Assembly (NCBI RefSeq): GCF_019697375.1
Contig: NZ_JAHCDI010000004.1
Location: forward strand, 4,885,324-4,949,323
Length of the DNA stretch: 64,000 bases
Direction: 5' to 3'
Source: Micromonospora tarapacensis
GTDB taxonomy: Bacteria; Actinomycetota; Actinomycetes; Mycobacteriales; Micromonosporaceae
Shown here: positions 60,640 to 64,000 of the stretch, in pieces
Position numbering within the stretch: position 1 is the stretch's first letter
How the letters are laid out: every line of letters begins with the position of its first letter
Made by a program: the position numbers and the translations under genes
Notes under the pieces: model-generated
Database searches by the model: none
Told to the model about the DNA's origin: nothing
The model's input: only the letters and a program-made list of their open reading frames with translations

Positions 60640-61932
60640 ATGGTCGACCACGACGAGATCACCGCCGCCCGCCGCACGCTCGGCCGACACCTCGCCCACC
60701 TGCGTAAAGACGCCGGCCACACCCAGCACAGCCTCGCCCGGCTCGTGCAGTACGGGCGCAGCTCCGTGGCGAACACCGAAATCGGCCGGCAGCATCCCGA
60801 ACGCCCGTTCTGGACCCGCTGCGACCAGATGCTGTGCACCGGTGGTGTGCTGACCGCCGAGTACGATCGCATCGCTGACCTGCACCACCGCCGCCACCGC
60901 CCGGCGGAGCCCCCCGGCAGCACCAGCGTGGTGGCGTGGTGGGAGTCCGAGGAGACCATCACCGCCCGCCGGTCGGCGCTGACCACCGATACCGACGACG
61001 ACGCCCGGCTGAAGCACTTGGAAGACGGAGTCCGGCAGGCGATCGCCGACAACGAACGCTGCTCACCCGCCAACCTCGTCTCCCGGCTACGCCCCCTGCG
61101 GGCCTGTGTCGACCAGCTGATGGCCGGCCGGCAGCACCCGCCACAACGCGCCCGGCTCTACACCGCCGCCGCGCACCTGTCCGGGCTCCTCGCCGCCCTC
61201 GCCCTGGACCTGCGCGCCTTCGGCGTCGCGCACGCCTACGCCGCCGAAGCCTTCGACCTCGCCCACACCGCCGAACAACCCGACACACAGGCATGGGCCC
61301 GCGCCACCCAAAGCCTGATCGCCTTCTACACCGGCAACCACCGCGACGCACTCGCCTACGCCGAAGACGGCCTCCGCCACGCTGGCACCGGCCCGCACCG
61401 GATCCGCCTCACTGTCAACGGGCAGGCGCGGGCCCTCGCCCACCTCGGCGACCGGCACGGCGTCGACCGGGCTGTCGGCCAGGCGTTCGACCTACTGGCC
61501 GAACACCCGTCGGACGGGCAGGTCAGCACCAGCCTCACCCTCGGCCCGTACTGCCCCACCCGGACCGCGGCCAACGCGGCGACCGCCTACCTGACCCTCG
61601 GCCACACCACCGACGTCGCCGGCCATCTGACCACCGCCATCGCCGCCTTCGACACCGCCCAGCTACGCGGACCGCAAGCCCTCAGCCGCCTAGACCTGGC
61701 CACCGCCCACCTCCACGCCCACGACCCCGAACAGGCAGCCGAGCTGGCGATGCAGGCCCTCGCCCTCACCGCCGAGCACCGCTTCGAATCCGTCCACCAA
61801 CGCACCCACCAGTTCCTTGCCGCCGCCCACCCCCTGCGCCACCACCGGCGGATACAGGACGTCGCGGACCTGCTCGCCGACCGCACACACCCGCGCACGG
61901 CACCACCGACGGGCCTACGATCGCCGACATGA
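60640..61932 (+). CDS. XRE-family regulator with TPR-like sensor domain
   Basis: 430 residues. The N-terminal HTH (LGRHLAHLRKDAGHTQHSLARLVQYGRSSVANTEIGRQ) is followed by an about 330-residue helical repeat region (AEAFDLAHTAEQPDTQAWARATQSL, AYAEDGLRHAG, AYLTLGHTTDVAGHLTTAIAAF). Actinobacteria use such regulators for peptide- or developmental signals. It is divergent from the NUDIX/ABC operon and may control it. ATG 60640 is preferred; GTG 60631 is 3 codons upstream. It is coupled to the next gene by ATGA. Confidence 0.87.
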   Translation: MVDHDEITAARRTLGRHLAHLRKDAGHTQHSLARLVQYGRSSVANTEIGRQHPERPFWTRCDQMLCTGGVLTAEYDRIADLHHRRHRPAEPPGSTSVVAWWESEETITARRSALTTDTDDDARLKHLEDGVRQAIADNERCSPANLVSRLRPLRACVDQLMAGRQHPPQRARLYTAAAHLSGLLAALALDLRAFGVAHAYAAEAFDLAHTAEQPDTQAWARATQSLIAFYTGNHRDALAYAEDGLRHAGTGPHRIRLTVNGQARALAHLGDRHGVDRAVGQAFDLLAEHPSDGQVSTSLTLGPYCPTRTAANAATAYLTLGHTTDVAGHLTTAIAAFDTAQLRGPQALSRLDLATAHLHAHDPEQAAELAMQALALTAEHRFESVHQRTHQFLAAAHPLRHHRRIQDVADLLADRTHPRTAPPTGLRSPT

Positions 61933-62597
61933 GCAGCCGGGAACTGACCAGCCTGCGGCAACGGTGGACCGCCTACCAGAACCTGCCCACCCTCACCGAG
62001 CACTGGTACTGGCGTCCCGGCTGGCACGCCGGCCGCCACTTCTACACCTGGCACCTCACCTTCCACGACCAACCCGCACTCCACCACCACGTCACCTACC
62101 TCCAACAGCAACTCGCCCCGCTGCCAGGGCTGGACCTGGTACCGCTCGACGGCCTACACCTGACCACGCAGGGCATCGGATTCACCGACGACGTACCCGA
62201 CAACGACATCAACGCGATCGTCGCCGAAGCCCGCCAGCGGTGCGCCGCCCTGCCACCGCTGAAGCTGTCCCTCGGACCAGTCGACCCGGACCCCGAAGGA
62301 ATCGGCCTGCTCGTCCAACCCTGGGCCGCCGTCGACCGAGTACGCGCTGCTGTCCGGGCCTCAATCGCCGCAGTGTGGCGCACTGTTCCCGAACCAGCCG
62401 ACGGGTTCCGGCCCCACGTCACGATCGCCTACAGCGGCGCACCCGCACCCACCGCGCCGATCCGCACCCAGCTGGCCGAACTGCGACACCTACCCACAGT
62501 GACGGCGACGATCAGCGAAGTCTCACTGATCGCACTACGCCGCGACGACCGCACCTACCGATGGACGACCGTCGCCACCGCGCCCCTGAACGGATGA
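61929..62597 (+). CDS. 2'-5' RNA ligase superfamily (2H phosphoesterase) protein
   Basis: 222 residues with the two HxT motifs of the 2H fold: HLT in DGLHLTTQGIGF and HVT in FRPHVTIAYSG, about 90 residues apart, in an alternating beta-alpha pattern (FYTWHLTFHDQPALHHHV; ISEVSLIALRRDDRTYRW). Likely cyclic phosphodiesterase or RNA-end processing enzyme. ATG 61929 overlaps the regulator stop. Its link to the XRE-TPR protein is unusual. Confidence 0.87.
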   Translation: MSSRELTSLRQRWTAYQNLPTLTEHWYWRPGWHAGRHFYTWHLTFHDQPALHHHVTYLQQQLAPLPGLDLVPLDGLHLTTQGIGFTDDVPDNDINAIVAEARQRCAALPPLKLSLGPVDPDPEGIGLLVQPWAAVDRVRAAVRASIAAVWRTVPEPADGFRPHVTIAYSGAPAPTAPIRTQLAELRHLPTVTATISEVSLIALRRDDRTYRWTTVATAPLNG

Positions 62598-62607
62598 CGC
62601 CAGCCAG

Positions 62608-63455
62608 TCAGGACGTGATGCCGGTGAGACGGGCCACCGCGTTGTTCGCCGCAAGCCAACCCGACACGTTCCCGCAGTCGTAGTAGTCACCGGAGACGGG
62701 CGACACGAGGACGTCATGGTCGGCGACATAGGCGTTGATCACGTCCGTCGTCTGGAACTCGCCCGTCTCCTGGTCAGGCCGCAGTGCCCGGAAATACGGG
62801 GCGATGGCACCAGGAAGCAGGTACCGGCTGATGTTGACCAACGCCACCGGCTCACGCCAGTCCTGGGGCTTCTCGACCATCCCGGCGTAGAGACGGGTAC
62901 CGGCACCGCCCTCGCGGGTGGACACCACCCCGTAGAGCCTCGCCTGGCTACCGTCGACCACGGCGGCGGCCATCGCCGCCGAGTTGCCCGTCACAGCGCG
63001 GCGGGACACAAGGTCGGCAAGGTCGCTGCCACCGTCACCACGCAGGAGAAGATCGTCACCGGTCACCAGAAAAAAGTCGTCGTCCCCGATGAAGTCGACG
63101 GCGATCATGGCGGGCACAGCCGTTCCGTAGCGACCGTCACGCCCCTGCTCCAGGAACGTGATGTCCGCGATGCCCGCAGGCCGGCGGCGGGCGCCCACTT
63201 CTCGGCCCAACCCCGGTCACGGAAGTACGCCTCCATGGCCGGCTCGGGACTGAAGTAGTGGCGCACCTGCTCGCCTGCCTGACCGGCAGCGGCGACGATG
63301 GCGATCTCGGTGACCCCGGCACGGACGCAGTCCTCGACGGCGTACTGCACGACAGGCTTGGTCAGAACCGGCAGCATACACTTGTTCACGGTCTTCGCGA
63401 CCGGGAAGAACCGGGAACCGAAACCGGCAACAGCGATAACCGCTTTCGTGACCAC
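62608..63455 (-). pseudogene. GalU-like UTP-glucose-1-phosphate uridylyltransferase, frameshifted
   Basis: From ATG 63455: AVIAVAGFGSRFFPVAKTVNKCMLPVLTKPVVQYAVEDCV is the nucleotide-binding opening of GalU-type enzymes. Near 63171-63185 the frame changes (GWAEKWAPAAGLR to GIADITFLEQGRDG) and continues with FFLVTGDDLLL, LYAGMVEKPQDW, FQTTDVINAY and YYDCGNVSGWLAAN. Restoring one base gives 282 residues. The usual GLG of the loop is GFG here and the Lys of MLPVxxKP is kept. Indel error or decay. Convergent with the RNA-ligase gene, 10 bp apart. Confidence 0.8.
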
Positions 63456-63682
63456 GATTCAACTTCCTCCCCTGCGCCCGCCGTGACTGACCGGATGCCA
63501 GTTTACAAACCCCGCAACCTGTCGCTTGACACATTCGCCACGCCGGCCGAGCCGCCTTCGATCTTGTTGCCCTCACACACATATGATCAACAGGCGGCTG
63601 CGTCCACGTTGCACCACCTGCTGCCACGTCCTACCATGTCACACCACTGATGGCAGGTGCCGTACTAACCCCTGGGGAGCGG
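63456..63682. other. Intergenic region between the PPC gene and the GalU-like gene
   Basis: 227 bp of lower GC. No gene-like frame. The minus strand should contain the galU-like promoter (TTGCGG and TAAACT words upstream of 63455), but the assignment is weak. Confidence 0.35.
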
Positions 63683-64000
63683 TCAAGAATCGTCCACGTT
63701 GAGAGATACCGTGTAAGCGTGGACGAAAAAAGTATCGACCTTTGCCCAGTGCAGGTGACCAGCGAGTGCCATGTCACCTTCACGGCCAAGGACAACGTGT
63801 ACATGCACCTTGCCATCAACAATCTCGCCAGTGCCGCTCAACTCGAACGGCTGGCTATACGTCGTGACGACATCCGACTTTGCGTCAGTGGCCGGCATGT
63901 TACTGATTGCGCATGCATCGATCGCGCCGACGAGAGAAACGATCGCGCCGTTAGTGATGCCCGCCTCGGCGGCACACCTGCTTAGCGTTGCGATGACTTC
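63683..64000 (-). CDS. PPC/DUF296 domain protein, 5' end outside the window
   Basis: 105 codons are visible and the frame continues past 64000. EVIATLSRCAAEAGITNGAIVSLVGAID begins the domain, and GEIVDGKVHVHVVLGREGDMALAGHL contains the HVH and GHL histidines that bind metal in bacterial PPC (plants and prokaryotes conserved) proteins. The internal ATG at 63898 is not the start, since the frame upstream is clear domain sequence. Bacterial members are stand-alone trimers of unknown function. Confidence 0.85.
   Translation of the reverse strand, partial: EVIATLSRCAAEAGITNGAIVSLVGAIDACAISNMPATDAKSDVVTTYSQPFELSGTGEIVDGKVHVHVVLGREGDMALAGHLHWAKVDTFFVHAYTVSLNVDDS

Noticed and set aside
1..64000. CRISPR arrays, rRNA genes and complete tRNA genes
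   Set aside because: No regularly spaced repeats, rRNA sequence or complete cloverleaf was found.

Overview
The window is high-GC actinomycete chromosome. Gene content (PadR-ABC operons, RsbR/SpoIIE-type stress signalling, GTG starts, ATGA/GTGA stop-start overlaps) and the tRNA-Lys sequence suggest Micromonosporaceae, probably Micromonospora. The genus is an inference; no marker gene is present to fix it.

1-17.9 kb looks like ordinary chromosome: the 3' part of oligopeptidase B, a PadR-controlled ABC exporter, a remnant of an RsbR/SpoIIE stress-signalling locus, an MFS/GntR pair, mscL, a small gene behind a perfect actinobacterial SOS box, a LuxR ATPase regulator, a PP2C phosphatase, a second PadR-ABC operon, a beta-helix lipoprotein, an NAD-dependent epimerase and a DUF1772 membrane protein. 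Two loci here are in-frame deletion fusions: a histidine kinase joined to a response regulator, and RsbR joined to a histidine-kinase tail.

At 17.91 kb a tRNA-Lys gene breaks off just after its anticodon stem. This marks the left edge of an island. 18-25.5 kb is a scrambled zone with a retron-type reverse transcriptase remnant, three unrecognised genes and two identical 1,405-bp IS5-family copies. From 25.5 kb comes an integrative/conjugative element: a region dense in TGTCA motifs, a sigma-like regulator, and a type IV secretion operon (VirB2-like pilin, VirB6/TrbL-like, PrgI/VirB3-like, VirB4, VirD4/TraD-like coupling protein). An IS3-family element has split the coupling protein immediately after its Walker A motif, so transfer is probably disabled. 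A replication-relaxation protein, about ten small unrecognised genes, an Lsr2-like silencer, a double winged-helix protein and a GGDEF protein follow. The block ends in a translationally coupled trio: an active-looking tyrosine recombinase, a small HTH protein, and an 850-residue protein with nine zinc-ribbon pairs joined to a recombinase fold that has lost its catalytic residues.

48.9-52.5 kb is a drug-efflux/redox cassette (MFS, MarR with two palindromic operators, FMN reductase, quinone oxidoreductase). 52.9-59.8 kb is a minus-strand operon with two PCMT-type methyltransferases (one of the FxLD-system type), a NUDIX hydrolase, a nitrilase, a truncated exonuclease, a P-loop kinase and an ABC transporter. 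It resembles an incomplete or unusual peptide-modification locus. The window ends with a second NUDIX hydrolase, an XRE-TPR regulator coupled to a 2'-5' RNA ligase-like protein, a frameshifted GalU-like enzyme and a truncated PPC/DUF296 gene.

At least five genes, from both core and accessory regions, are broken by single-base indels in G/C-rich runs. Draft-assembly error is as likely as genuine decay and should be excluded before calling these genes dead.
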